From positions 5,456,001-5,520,000 of the forward strand of contig NZ_CP092427.2 in the NCBI RefSeq assembly GCF_022374875.2: a stretch of 64,000 nucleotides of DNA, written 5' to 3'. The stretch comes from Mycolicibacterium rufum. Its GTDB lineage: Bacteria > Actinomycetota > Actinomycetes > Mycobacteriales > Mycobacteriaceae. The position numbers and the translations under genes were made by a program. This document shows, piece by piece, positions 18,366 to 27,085 of this stretch (within the stretch, counting starts at the first letter, position 1; each line of letters begins with the position of its first letter). The notes beneath the pieces were generated by a model. That model was given only the letters and a program-made list of their open reading frames with translations. It ran no database searches and was not told the DNA's origin.

Positions 18366-19147
18366 GCACGGCCACCGACGCCGGCGCCCCCGCGACGTCG
18401 GGTACGCCGGCCACCACACCGGCCGAGCGGCTGCGGTTGTTCATCCAGCCGGTGCTGGTGCTGATCGTCGCTGCGGCCGTGGTGTTCTGGGCCTTCGACC
18501 GCGACCTGACCGCCACCCAGCGGGAGAACATCAACCCCGGCAACGTCGCGACGCTGATCTGGCAGCACCTGCTCATCACCGCGGCGGTGACGGCGATCGT
18601 GGTGCTGATCGGCGTTCCGCTCGGTGTGCTGGTGACCCGGCCGGGAGCGAAAGCGTTGCGGCCGTTGTTCATCGGCATCGCCAACGTCGGGCAGGCCGCC
18701 CCCGCGATCGGACTGCTGGTGTTGCTGTTCCTTTTCACCGCCCGGACCGGGTTCTGGATCGGGGTGCTCCCGATCGCGTTGTACTCACTGCTGCCGGTGC
18801 TGTCGAGCACCATCCTCGGCATCGATCAGGTGGACCGTGCGTTGATCGATGCCGGTCTCGGCCAGGGGATGTCGCGCGCGGCGCTGCTGGCCCGCGTCGA
18901 GCTTCCGCTCGCGGTGCCGTTCATCCTGGCGGGCCTGCGGACGTCGCTGGTGCTGGCGGTCGGCACCGCGACGCTGTCGTTCCTCGTCAACGCCGGCGGC
19001 CTGGGCATCCTGATCGACACCGGATACAAGCTGCAGGACAACGTCACGCTGGTGCTGGGCAGCGTCCTCGCGGTGTGCCTGGCCCTGCTGGTGGACTGGC
19101 TGGGCGGGCTCGCCGAGTTCTACGTCGGACCCAAGGGGCTGCGGTGA
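18362..19147 (+). CDS. OpuC/ProW-type ABC transporter permease (second)
   Basis: This 261-residue permease has an extra N-terminal cytosolic segment (about 1-25) and six or seven helices. The EAA loop reads ALIDAGLGQGMSRAALLARVELPLA (about residues 157-181, with gaps by family). Together with the 16537 permease it should form the heterodimeric membrane channel. GTG at 18362 overlaps the proV stop, and its own stop overlaps the binding-protein ATG, so all four genes are translationally coupled. Confidence 0.85.
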   Translation: MSTATDAGAPATSGTPATTPAERLRLFIQPVLVLIVAAAVVFWAFDRDLTATQRENINPGNVATLIWQHLLITAAVTAIVVLIGVPLGVLVTRPGAKALRPLFIGIANVGQAAPAIGLLVLLFLFTARTGFWIGVLPIALYSLLPVLSSTILGIDQVDRALIDAGLGQGMSRAALLARVELPLAVPFILAGLRTSLVLAVGTATLSFLVNAGGLGILIDTGYKLQDNVTLVLGSVLAVCLALLVDWLGGLAEFYVGPKGLR

Positions 19148-20115
19148 TGCGGCGGGTGGCGGTGCTGCTGTCGGCGGTCGTGCTGGTGCTGGCCGGTTGT
19201 GGGCTCGGGTCGGGCAGCGCAATGCCGCTGCAGGTCGGACCCGGCTCGATCCGGCCCACCCCGGGCTTGGAGGGGGTGCCGATCACCGTCGGTTCCAAGG
19301 AGTACACCGAGCAGGTGATCCTCGGTTACGTCCTGCAGTACACGCTGGCCGCTGCGGGCGCCGACGTGCGTGACCTCACCGGCATCGTCGGATCCCGCAG
19401 CACCCGCGGCGCCCAGCTGTCGGGTCAGGTCGACGTGGCCTACGAGTTCACCGGGAACGCGTGGATCAACTACCTCGGACACGAGAAGCCGATCCCGGAC
19501 ACCCGCAAGCAGTTCGAGGCGGTGCGGGACGAGGACCTCGAGCGCAACGGGATGGTCTGGCTGGAGCCAGGACCGATGGACGACACATACGCGCTGGCCG
19601 CGAGCAAGCGCACGGCCGAGCGCACCGGCGTGCGCACGCTCTCCGAGTACGCGGCCCTGGTGCAGCGCGACCCGGGTGCGGCCCGGACGTGCGTCGACAC
19701 CGAGTTCCGCGCCCGACAGGACGGCTTCCCCGGCATGGCCGCGGCCTACGGCTTCGACCCCGCCCGGGCAGTCACGCCGATTCTGCAGGTCGGCATCATC
19801 TACCAGGCCACCGCCGACGGCACCCAGTGCGATTTCGGCGAGGTGTTCACCACCGACGGCCGGATCGCCGCGCTCGACCTCACCGTGCTGACCGACGACA
19901 AGCAGTTCTTCGCCCACTACAACCCGTCGGTGACGATGAAGAAGGAATTCTTCGACGCGCACCCCGAGATCGCGGACGTCACCGCGCCGGTCACCGCCGC
20001 CCTGACCAACGACGTCATCATCGATCTCAACAAGCAGGTCGACGTCGACGGCCGCGACCCGAGCGTCGTCGCGCGTGACTGGATGGTGTCGCGGGGTTTC
20101 GTGACCGCCCGCTGA
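19147..20115 (+). CDS. proX: OpuAC/ProX-type substrate-binding lipoprotein
   Basis: This 322-residue protein has a lipoprotein signal ending in LAGC (Cys18), followed by an OpuAC-type periplasmic-binding fold. SKEYTEQVILGYVLQY and VAYEFTGNAWINY are typical of the choline/betaine-binding group. It delivers the ligand to the two upstream permeases. The ATG at 19147 overlaps the previous stop (TGATG); a GTG at 19144 is the alternative. Binding-pocket aromatic residues cannot be assigned with confidence, so ligand identity remains open. Confidence 0.85.
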   Translation: MRRVAVLLSAVVLVLAGCGLGSGSAMPLQVGPGSIRPTPGLEGVPITVGSKEYTEQVILGYVLQYTLAAAGADVRDLTGIVGSRSTRGAQLSGQVDVAYEFTGNAWINYLGHEKPIPDTRKQFEAVRDEDLERNGMVWLEPGPMDDTYALAASKRTAERTGVRTLSEYAALVQRDPGAARTCVDTEFRARQDGFPGMAAAYGFDPARAVTPILQVGIIYQATADGTQCDFGEVFTTDGRIAALDLTVLTDDKQFFAHYNPSVTMKKEFFDAHPEIADVTAPVTAALTNDVIIDLNKQVDVDGRDPSVVARDWMVSRGFVTAR

Positions 20116-20147
20116 CCAGCGTTGCGAGCCACTCGATGTGACCGTCG

Positions 20148-20215
20148 TCACATCATCGTGTGATGCGTTCCGTGCCACACCTTTCCCGCGGCGAAGCCGG
20201 TACCGGCGGTACCGT
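20148..20215 (+). promoter_or_regulatory. Palindromes and -10 element upstream of the 32-residue ORF
   Basis: TCACA/TGTGA flank six bases at 20148-20163. GGTACC occurs twice at 20199-20213, separated by three bases, forming a symmetric element. The second copy overlaps TACCGT (20210-20215), a TANNNT -10 element. Transcription would begin near 20222, leaving a roughly 40-base leader before the small ORF. Both palindromes could be repressor or activator sites. Confidence 0.35.
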
Positions 20216-20261
20216 CTGCCCGTAGTGCACCCGTCATCGGGGTCACGGGAAAGGAACAACG

Positions 20262-20360
20262 ATGTTCGCACTCATCGTCTTCGCAGCAGTCATCACCGGG
20301 CTCGTGGTCGCCACGGGCCTGCCCTACCGGCAGACCTGGTACGGCCGCTGGCACGGCTGA
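20262..20360 (+). CDS. Candidate 32-residue membrane miniprotein
   Basis: This very short ORF starts at the ATG at 20262, with an AAAGGA ribosome site at 20250-20255. It encodes a hydrophobic helix (residues 2-18, FALIVFAAVITGLVVAT) followed by a polar, Trp/Arg-rich tail ending RQTWYGRWHG. The composition fits a single-pass membrane peptide. It has its own candidate promoter and palindromes upstream and converges on the VOC gene with six bases between stops. I do not recognise a family; it could also be a spurious short frame. Confidence 0.45.
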   Translation: MFALIVFAAVITGLVVATGLPYRQTWYGRWHG

Positions 20361-20366
20361 TCCGCG

Positions 20367-20774
20367 TCAGCCCGGCTGTGGCCGGTAGGTGCCGAAACTC
20401 CAGATGTTGCCGTGCGGATCGCGTGCGGCGAACTCGTGGGAGCCGTAGTCCTGGTCGGTGATCCCCTGCACGATCTCGGCGCCGGCAGCGGCCGCCCGGT
20501 CGTGCAGGGCGTCGACCTCGGCCGCGGTGTCGATGACGACGTACACGAGCACGGGGCCGGGCAGCGCGAACACGCCGTCGCGGTCGGCGTCGTCGACCAT
20601 CACCACCCCGGTGCCGATCCGCACCTCGGCGTGGCGCAGCGGGAGATCGGGGTCGGGCGGTGCCACCAGCGTCGGAACGGCGCCGAAGGCGATCGCCAGC
20701 CACTCGAGGGCTTTGCGCGGCTCGCGGAACGGCACGATCGGTACCGCTCCGCCGAATGTCGGAGGCGTTGTCAT
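20367..20774 (-). CDS. VOC-superfamily (glyoxalase/bleomycin-resistance-like) protein
   Basis: This 135-residue protein contains paired beta-alpha-beta-beta-beta units typical of the vicinal-oxygen-chelate fold. Its ending, SHEFAARDPHGNIWSFGTY, is common in PhnB/YdcJ-like members. Metal-binding residues are not obvious, and the substrate is unknown. The ATG at 20774 is chosen because the fold begins there. It is 19 bases downstream of an AraC-type regulator on the same strand and is probably cotranscribed with it, a frequent actinobacterial pairing. Confidence 0.75.
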   Translation of the reverse strand: MTTPPTFGGAVPIVPFREPRKALEWLAIAFGAVPTLVAPPDPDLPLRHAEVRIGTGVVMVDDADRDGVFALPGPVLVYVVIDTAAEVDALHDRAAAAGAEIVQGITDQDYGSHEFAARDPHGNIWSFGTYRPQPG

Positions 20775-20793
20775 GGTCCCGACGGTAGGGGCC

Positions 20794-21585
20794 TCAGCTC
20801 GCCGGGTCTTGGACGGAATTGACCCGCAGTTCGGCGGGGGTGACGCCGGCGAGGTCACGGACCTCGCGGCACAGGTGCGCCTGATCGAAGTAGCCGCACT
20901 CGGCGGCGGCCGCGGACAGTTCCGCGCCGCCGCGCAGGCGCTCCGCCGCCCGTTCGAAGCGCACGATCCGCGCGACCGTCTTCGGCGGCAGACCGACCGC
21001 GTCGCGGTACCGGCTGATCAGCCGGCGATGGCTCCAGCCCAGTTCGGCGGCCAGCGGGCCGATCGCGGCGCGCCCCCCGCTCGCGGTGATGCGCGCCAGC
21101 GACCAGGCCACCCCACGGTCGGTGTCTGGGGCGTCGCTCAGCCGGCGCATCAGCATCGCGTCGACGAGGGCGAAGCGGTCCTGCCAGCGCGGGGTCTCGC
21201 CGATGCGTTGCACCAGCATGGCGCCGGCGGGGCCGAGCACCGCTTCGATCGGCACCGACCGGTTGGCCAGCTCGCACAGCGGCAGGCCCAGGATGCGCCG
21301 GGCGCCCAGCGGTGTGAGGTCGATCTGCAGGCAGTGCGCCGAGCCGCCGTGACCGACGAGCACCGGAGCGGCGGTGAGACCCGCGACGAACGACCGCAGA
21401 CGCAGTGGGGCATCATCGCGGTGGGACACCGTCCATCCTGCGTCGAGATCGATGATGACCGGGACGAACGTCGCTGCGGTTTCGCGGAACGTAACCGGGG
21501 CGCCGCGGGAGGTGAACCCCTCGTAGCGCAGCACCACCGCGCGCAGCGACGGGTCGGGGGTGCCGACGGCGACGCCCGAGGTCAT
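20794..21585 (-). CDS. AraC-family transcriptional regulator
   Basis: This 263-residue protein has an N-terminal sensing domain (about 1-150) and a C-terminal double HTH (about 165-255, containing GPLAAELGWSHRRLISRYRD and AAAECGYFDQAHLCREVRD). The second helix is characteristic of AraC/XylS proteins. The ATG at 21585 is chosen. It is divergent from cobN, whose GTG start is only 31 bases away, and precedes the VOC gene, so either may be its target. Confidence 0.8.
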   Translation of the reverse strand: MTSGVAVGTPDPSLRAVVLRYEGFTSRGAPVTFRETAATFVPVIIDLDAGWTVSHRDDAPLRLRSFVAGLTAAPVLVGHGGSAHCLQIDLTPLGARRILGLPLCELANRSVPIEAVLGPAGAMLVQRIGETPRWQDRFALVDAMLMRRLSDAPDTDRGVAWSLARITASGGRAAIGPLAAELGWSHRRLISRYRDAVGLPPKTVARIVRFERAAERLRGGAELSAAAAECGYFDQAHLCREVRDLAGVTPAELRVNSVQDPAS

Positions 21586-21616
21586 GGACCTCACGGTAGT
21601 CCGGTACGAATGGGGG

Positions 21617-24600
21617 GTGAGCACCGTTGCGCTGCTGTCCACCTCCGACACCGACCTGATCACCGCCCGCGCCAGCGGAGCGGGCTACCGGTGGGCCAAC
21701 CCGTCGCGGCTGATCGAAGGTGAGCTCGAGGAACTGCTGGCCGGCGCGGACGTCGTCGTCGTCCGCATCCTGGGCGGTTACCGCGCCTGGGAGGAGGGCA
21801 TCGACGCGGTGGTCGCCAGCGGCGTGCCCGCCGTGGTGGTCAGCGGGGAGCAGGCCCCCGACGCCGACCTGATGAACCGGTCGACGACGCCCGCCGGCGT
21901 CGCGCTGCAGGCGCACGTCTACCTCGCCCAGGGCGGCGTCGAGAACCTCGCGAACCTGCACGCGTTCCTGTCGGACACGTTGCTGATGACCGGTTTCGGT
22001 TTCGCCGAGCCGACGAGCACCCCGGCGTGGGGCGTGCTGGAGCGGCGCGCCGGGCGAACCGAGGGGCCCACGGTGGCGGTGCTCTACTACCGGGCCCAGC
22101 ACCTGGCCGGCAACACCGCCTACGTGGAGGCGCTGTGTGACGCCATTGACGAGGCGGGGGGCGTGGCAGTACCGGTGTTCTGCGCGTCGCTGCGCACGCC
22201 CGAGCCCGCGCTGATCGAATTGCTCGGCACCGCTGACGCGATGGTCACCACGGTGCTGGCCGCGGGCGGAGCCACCCCGGCGGCGGTGTCCGCAGGGGGC
22301 GCCGACGACACGTGGAACGTGGCTCACCTTGCCGCCCTTGATGTTCCGATCTTGCAGGGATTGTGCCTGACGTCGTCGCGCAGCCAGTGGGAGGCGAACG
22401 ACGACGGCATGTCGCCGCTCGACGTCGCCACCCAGGTCGCGGTGCCGGAGTTCGACGGCAGGATCATCACGGTCCCGTTCTCGTTCAAGGAGATCGACGA
22501 CGAAGGTCTGATCACGTACGTCGCCGATCCCGAGCGCTGTGCCCGGGTGGCCGGGCTCGCGGTGCGGCACGCGCGGCTGCGCTCCGTCGCTCCCGCCGAC
22601 AAGCGCGTCGGCCTGGTGTTTTCGGCGTATCCGACCAAGCACGCCCGCATCGGCAACGCGGTGGGACTCGACACCCCGGCCAGCGCGATCGCCCTGCTCG
22701 GCGCGATGCGGGACGCCGGTTACGACGTCGGCGACGTCCCGGGCCTCGATGCCGGTGACGGTGACGCACTGATCCACGCGCTGATCGAACGCGGCGGCCA
22801 GGACCCGGACTGGCTCACCGAGACCCAACTGGCCGGCAACCCGATCCGGGTGTCCGCCAAGGACTATCGCGCGTGGTTCGCCACGCTGCCCGCCGGCCTC
22901 GCCGACGCCGTGGTCGAGCACTGGGGCCCCCCGCCGGGCGAGCTGTTCGTCGACCGTAGCGGTGACCCCGACGGCGAGATCGTCATCGCCGCCATGCAAT
23001 CCGGCAACGTGGTCATCATCGTGCAGCCGCCGCGCGGGTTCGGCGAGAACCCGGTTGCCATCTATCACGACCCGGACCTGCCGCCGAGCCACCACTACCT
23101 CGCGGCGTACCGCTGGCTCGACGGTGCCTTCGGCAACAGCTTCCGGGCGGACGTCGTCGTGCACCTCGGCAAGCACGGCAACCTGGAATGGCTACCGGGC
23201 AAGACGTTGGGCATGTCGTCGTCCTGTGGCACCGACGCCGCGCTGGGTGATCTCCCGCTCGTCTACCCGTTCCTGGTCAACGACCCGGGGGAGGGCACCC
23301 AGGCCAAGCGGCGCGCCCACGCGACGCTGATCGACCACCTGATCCCGCCGATGGCGCGCGCCGAGACCTACGGTGACATCGCCCGTCTCGAGCAGTTGCT
23401 CGACGAGCACGCCAACATCTCCGCCCTGGACCCGGGCAAGCTGCCCGCGATCCGGCAGCAGATCTGGACGCTGATGCGGGCGGCCAAGATGGACCACGAT
23501 CTCGGTCTCGAGGACCGGCCCGACGAGGACTCCTTCGACGACATGCTCCTGCACGTCGACGGCTGGCTGTGCGAGATCAAGGACGTGCAGATCCGCGACG
23601 GGCTGCACATCCTCGGCCAACGGCCCACGGGGGACAGCGAACTCGACCTGGTGCTGGCGATCCTGCGGGCGCGCCAACTCTTCGGCGGCGAACAGACCGT
23701 GCCCGGTCTGCGGCAGGCGCTGGGTCTGGCCGAGGACGGTCACGACGACCGCTCCGCCGTCGACGAGGCGGAAGCGCGCGCACGCGGACTCGTTGCCGCA
23801 CTGCAGAACAGCGGCTGGGACGCGGGCGTGGTCGACACGCTGACCGACGACCGCGACGTCGCGGCGATCCTGCGGTTCGCGGCGACCGAGGTGGTGCCCC
23901 GGCTGTCGCAGACCTCGGGGGAGATCGACCAGGTGCTGCGGGCGCTCGAGGGGCACTTCATCCCGTCCGGGCCGTCGGGTTCGCCGCTGCGCGGACTGGT
24001 CAATGTGCTGCCCACGGGGCGGAACTTCTACTCGGTCGACCCCAAGGCGGTGCCGTCCCGGTTGGCGTGGGAAACCGGTGTGGCGATGGCGGATTCGCTG
24101 CTGGAGCGGTACCGGGCCGATCACGGGCACTGGCCGGAATCGGTCGGTCTGTCGGTGTGGGGCACGTCGGCGATGCGCACCGCGGGTGACGACATCGCCG
24201 AGGTGCTGGCGCTGCTCGGGGTGCGGCCGATCTGGGACGACGCGTCGCGGCGGGTCGTCGACGTCGAGGCGATCCCGCTGAGCGAGTTGGGCCGGCCCCG
24301 GATCGACGTCACCGTGCGGATCTCGGGCTTCTTCCGCGATGCCTTCCCGCATGTGGTCGCCATGCTCGACGACGCGGTGCGACTCGTCGCCGGTCTGGAC
24401 GAGCCGGACGAGGACAACCTGGTGCGCGCCCACGCGCGGGTCGACCTGGCCGAGCACGGTGATGAAAGGCGAGCGACCACAAGGATTTTCGGGTCCAAGC
24501 CGGGAACGTACGGTGCGGGTCTGCTGCAGCTGATCGACAGCCGCAACTGGCGCGATGACGCCGACCTCGCCGCCGTGTACACAGCCTGGGGCGGGTTCGC

Positions 24601-25195
24601 CTACGGCCGCGGGCTGGACGGGGCGGCGGCCACCGACGACATGAACCGGGCCTACCGGCGGATCGCGGTGGCGGCGAAGAACACCGACACCCGCGAACAC
24701 GACATCGCCGACTCCGACGACTACTTCCAGTATCACGGCGGCATGGTCGCGACCGTGCGTGCCCTGACCGGCACGGCGCCCGCCGCCTACATCGGCGACA
24801 ACACCCGCCCCGACGCGGTGCGCACCCGGACCCTGTCGGAGGAGACCACCCGAGTGTTCCGGGCCAGGGTGGTGAATCCGCGCTGGATGAACGCGATGCG
24901 CAGGCACGGCTACAAGGGCGCCTTCGAGATGGCCGCGACGGTCGACTACCTCTTCGGGTACGACGCCACCGCCGGGGTGATGGCCGACTGGATGTACGAG
25001 CAGCTCTCGGCGAGCTACGTGCTCGACGACGAGAACCGCAAGTTCATGTCGGAGTCCAATCCGTGGGCGCTGCACGGCATGGCCGAACGCCTGCTGGAGG
25101 CCGCCGGGCGCGGCATGTGGGCGGCGCCGGAGCAGGCGACGCTCGACGGGTTGCGGCAGGTGCTGCTGGAGACCGAGGGCGATCTCGAAGGCTGA
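21617..25195 (+). CDS. cobN: Cobaltochelatase large subunit CobN
   Basis: This 1192-residue protein, the full length of CobN, begins VALLSTSDTDLITARASG and contains the family motif HLGKHGNLEWLPGK (about residue 517) and a conserved C-terminal half shared with magnesium chelatase ChlH/BchH. With CobS and CobT-type partners, which are not in this window, it inserts Co2+ into hydrogenobyrinic acid a,c-diamide using ATP. The GTG at 21617 is preferred because mycobacterial CobN starts at this point; upstream ATGs at 21560 and 21584 would overlap the divergent AraC gene. It marks the aerobic, late-insertion cobalamin route, with cobG and cobL nearby. Confidence 0.95.
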   Translation: MSTVALLSTSDTDLITARASGAGYRWANPSRLIEGELEELLAGADVVVVRILGGYRAWEEGIDAVVASGVPAVVVSGEQAPDADLMNRSTTPAGVALQAHVYLAQGGVENLANLHAFLSDTLLMTGFGFAEPTSTPAWGVLERRAGRTEGPTVAVLYYRAQHLAGNTAYVEALCDAIDEAGGVAVPVFCASLRTPEPALIELLGTADAMVTTVLAAGGATPAAVSAGGADDTWNVAHLAALDVPILQGLCLTSSRSQWEANDDGMSPLDVATQVAVPEFDGRIITVPFSFKEIDDEGLITYVADPERCARVAGLAVRHARLRSVAPADKRVGLVFSAYPTKHARIGNAVGLDTPASAIALLGAMRDAGYDVGDVPGLDAGDGDALIHALIERGGQDPDWLTETQLAGNPIRVSAKDYRAWFATLPAGLADAVVEHWGPPPGELFVDRSGDPDGEIVIAAMQSGNVVIIVQPPRGFGENPVAIYHDPDLPPSHHYLAAYRWLDGAFGNSFRADVVVHLGKHGNLEWLPGKTLGMSSSCGTDAALGDLPLVYPFLVNDPGEGTQAKRRAHATLIDHLIPPMARAETYGDIARLEQLLDEHANISALDPGKLPAIRQQIWTLMRAAKMDHDLGLEDRPDEDSFDDMLLHVDGWLCEIKDVQIRDGLHILGQRPTGDSELDLVLAILRARQLFGGEQTVPGLRQALGLAEDGHDDRSAVDEAEARARGLVAALQNSGWDAGVVDTLTDDRDVAAILRFAATEVVPRLSQTSGEIDQVLRALEGHFIPSGPSGSPLRGLVNVLPTGRNFYSVDPKAVPSRLAWETGVAMADSLLERYRADHGHWPESVGLSVWGTSAMRTAGDDIAEVLALLGVRPIWDDASRRVVDVEAIPLSELGRPRIDVTVRISGFFRDAFPHVVAMLDDAVRLVAGLDEPDEDNLVRAHARVDLAEHGDERRATTRIFGSKPGTYGAGLLQLIDSRNWRDDADLAAVYTAWGGFAYGRGLDGAAATDDMNRAYRRIAVAAKNTDTREHDIADSDDYFQYHGGMVATVRALTGTAPAAYIGDNTRPDAVRTRTLSEETTRVFRARVVNPRWMNAMRRHGYKGAFEMAATVDYLFGYDATAGVMADWMYEQLSASYVLDDENRKFMSESNPWALHGMAERLLEAAGRGMWAAPEQATLDGLRQVLLETEGDLEG

Positions 25196-25341
25196 CGGGA
25201 TCTGTCGGCGCAGAATCCCTGCACGCGTCCGCGACCGTTCGACGTTCGATCCGTCTGACGGGCTTCGGAGAGTACTGATCGATCGGCCGTCGAGTCCGAG
25301 CGGCGAACTCCGGTACTCCCTTGCTTGTCAGACCCCGGAGG

Positions 25342-25347
25342 TAGTGT
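25342..25347 (+). promoter_or_regulatory. Leaderless promoter -10 of the 13E12-type gene
   Basis: TAGTGT (TANNNT) ends seven bases before the ATG at 25355, placing the transcription start at the start codon. The LexA-type palindrome begins four bases into the gene, so a bound repressor would cover the +1 region. Confidence 0.5.
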
Positions 25348-25354
25348 CGGTGTC

Positions 25355-26644
25355 ATGTTCGAACACGTGTTCGATATCGACTGGGAAGTCGATGTCACCG
25401 CCTCTGAGGCGCAACTGCGCGACATGGTGGCTCGGTGCGAACACCTGAAAGCCGCCGCCGCGGCCGCGCAGGCCCGCGCGACCGCTTTGTGGGCCCAGAA
25501 ACGGCGTGCTGCTGAGGAGGCCGCTGGGACGCCTTCGCGGAAACGGGGGCGCGGGTTGGCTTCGGAGATCGCGTTGGCGAGGCTGGACGCCCCGGTCACT
25601 GGCAACACCCACCTCGGGATGGCCAATGCGTTGGTTTACGAGATGCCGCATACCCTGGCGGCGCTGGAATCGGGGGTGCTCACCGAGTACCGGGCGTCGC
25701 TGATCGTCAAGCAGTCGGCGTGTTTGACCGTGGAGGACCGCCGCGCGCTGGATGCCGAACTGTGCGCCAACCCCGACTCACTGACGGGGTTGGGGAATGC
25801 GCGCATCGAGGCCGCCGCCGCGGCGATCGCCGCCCGCCTCGACGCCGCCGCGGTCGTGGAACGGAAGAACAAGGCCGCCCAGAGCGCCGGGGCGTGGACC
25901 CGCTGCGCGGCCAACGGCATGGTGTATCTGACGTTCCTGATGCCGCTGCGCCAAGGGGTCGGGGTCTACGCCGCCCTGAAACGGGAAGCCGACACCACCG
26001 GCGACGGCCGCCCCCGCGGGCAGGTGATGACCGACACCCTCTATGAGCGGGTGACTGCCCGGCCGGCCGAGCAACCCTCGCCGGTGGCGGTGAATCTGGT
26101 GCTGGCCGACACCACCCTGTTCGGCGAAGACGATTCCCCGGGCTGGGTGCAGGGCTACGGGCCGGTGCCCGCGGTGGTCGCGCGCACCCTGGTCTCCGAC
26201 GCGGTCACCGACGAGACCGCCAAAGCCACCCTGCGCCGCCTCTACCGCCACCCCGACAGCGGACAGTTGGTCGCGATGGAATCCAAAGCCAGGATCTTTC
26301 CGAAAGGGTTGCGGGCCTTCATCGGGCTGCGCGACCAGACCTGCCGGACGCCGTACTGCAACGCCCCGATCCGCCATTACGACCACACCACCCCCGCCCG
26401 CGAGGGCGGGGCAACGAGCGCCGGCAACGGGGCGGGGTCATGCGAGGCGTGCAACTACGCCAAAGAAGCGCCCGGCTGGACCGTCCGCACTGACGACCAC
26501 CACGGCCGCCACACCGCCACCTACACCACCCCCACCGGCGCGACCTACCGCTCCACCGCACCACCACTGCCCGGACCCACCCGACGACACAGTGCGATCG
26601 AGGCCAGGCTCAGCGTCCTGCTCGCGCAGCACCGCGCCGCCTGA
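25355..26644 (+). CDS. 13E12-repeat-family DUF222/HNH endonuclease-like protein
   Basis: This 429-residue protein has an N-terminal DUF222 domain (about 15-300) and a C-terminal HNH motif at about 335-380. The motif comprises CRTPYCNAPI, HYDHTTPAREGG and CEACNYAKE, so both Cys pairs and the central His-x-Asp-His are intact. It belongs to the REP13E12 group that is multicopy in mycobacteria and hosts the phiRv1 prophage attachment site in M. tuberculosis. A perfect SOS box overlaps its first codons. Codon use is somewhat less biased in places (CTTGCT, GTTTAC), hinting at a mobile history. Its biological role is unknown. Confidence 0.88.
   Translation: MFEHVFDIDWEVDVTASEAQLRDMVARCEHLKAAAAAAQARATALWAQKRRAAEEAAGTPSRKRGRGLASEIALARLDAPVTGNTHLGMANALVYEMPHTLAALESGVLTEYRASLIVKQSACLTVEDRRALDAELCANPDSLTGLGNARIEAAAAAIAARLDAAAVVERKNKAAQSAGAWTRCAANGMVYLTFLMPLRQGVGVYAALKREADTTGDGRPRGQVMTDTLYERVTARPAEQPSPVAVNLVLADTTLFGEDDSPGWVQGYGPVPAVVARTLVSDAVTDETAKATLRRLYRHPDSGQLVAMESKARIFPKGLRAFIGLRDQTCRTPYCNAPIRHYDHTTPAREGGATSAGNGAGSCEACNYAKEAPGWTVRTDDHHGRHTATYTTPTGATYRSTAPPLPGPTRRHSAIEARLSVLLAQHRAA
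25359..25374. promoter_or_regulatory. LexA-binding SOS box
   Basis: TCGAACACGTGTTCGA is a perfect 16-base palindrome matching the mycobacterial SOS consensus TCGAAC-N4-GTTCGA. It lies at codons 2-7 of the 13E12-type gene and right after the predicted start of transcription. Intragenic SOS boxes in 13E12-family genes have been described in M. tuberculosis. Confidence 0.85.
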
Positions 26645-26686
26645 CGCGGGACCGCAGCGCCGAACGCGGCACCGGAGCGCCGCGGT

Positions 26687-26692
26687 TACATT
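26687..26692 (+). promoter_or_regulatory. Leaderless promoter -10 of the PPOX tandem pair
   Basis: TACATT (TANNNT) stands six bases before the ATG at 26699, with no ribosome-binding site in between. It probably drives both PPOX genes. Confidence 0.5.
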
Positions 26693-26698
26693 GTTGCC

Positions 26699-27082
26699 AT
26701 GCCCGTGACGTTCGCCGAGGTCGCCAAGTCCGAGTACATCCTTCTCACCACGTTCACCAAGGACGGTCGCCCGAAGCCGACCGCGATCTGGGCGGCGCCG
26801 GTGGGGGACCGGTTGATCGCGATCACCCAGGAGAAGTCGTGGAAGGTCAAGCGCATCCGCAACACGTCGCGGGTCACGATCGCGCCGTGTGACCGCGGTG
26901 GCAAGCCGAAGGGTGAGGCCGTCGAAGCGACCGCCCGCATCCTGGACAAGTCCGTCAACGGAGCGACATACGACGCGCTCGGCAAGCGTTACGGCCTGCT
27001 CGGCAAGCTGTTCAACCTCTTCTCCAAGCTGCGCGGCGGCATGAACAAGAACGTCACGATCGAACTGTCGGCGGCGAGCTGA
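26699..27082 (+). CDS. PPOX-class F420-dependent oxidoreductase (Rv2061c-like), copy 1
   Basis: This 127-residue split beta-barrel protein belongs to the PPOX-like group that binds F420 or a flavin. Key segments are YILLTTFTKDGRPKPT, SWKVKRIRNTSRVTI and GGKPKGEAVEATARIL. Its position after cobN matches M. tuberculosis Rv2061c. The substrate is unknown; F420 rather than FMN use is inferred from the subfamily. It is followed by a close paralogue after three bases, evidence of a local tandem duplication. Confidence 0.78.
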   Translation: MPVTFAEVAKSEYILLTTFTKDGRPKPTAIWAAPVGDRLIAITQEKSWKVKRIRNTSRVTIAPCDRGGKPKGEAVEATARILDKSVNGATYDALGKRYGLLGKLFNLFSKLRGGMNKNVTIELSAAS

Positions 27083-27085
27083 CCG

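Noticed and set aside
21560..21616. Upstream ATG starts for cobN (21560 and 21584)
   Set aside because: They overlap the divergent AraC gene start and add residues not seen in CobN; GTG 21617 begins at the conserved N-terminus.
25196..26644. Prophage attachment site or insertion in the 13E12-type gene
   Set aside because: 13E12 genes host phiRv1 in M. tuberculosis, but no integrase, duplicated core or phage genes are present here.
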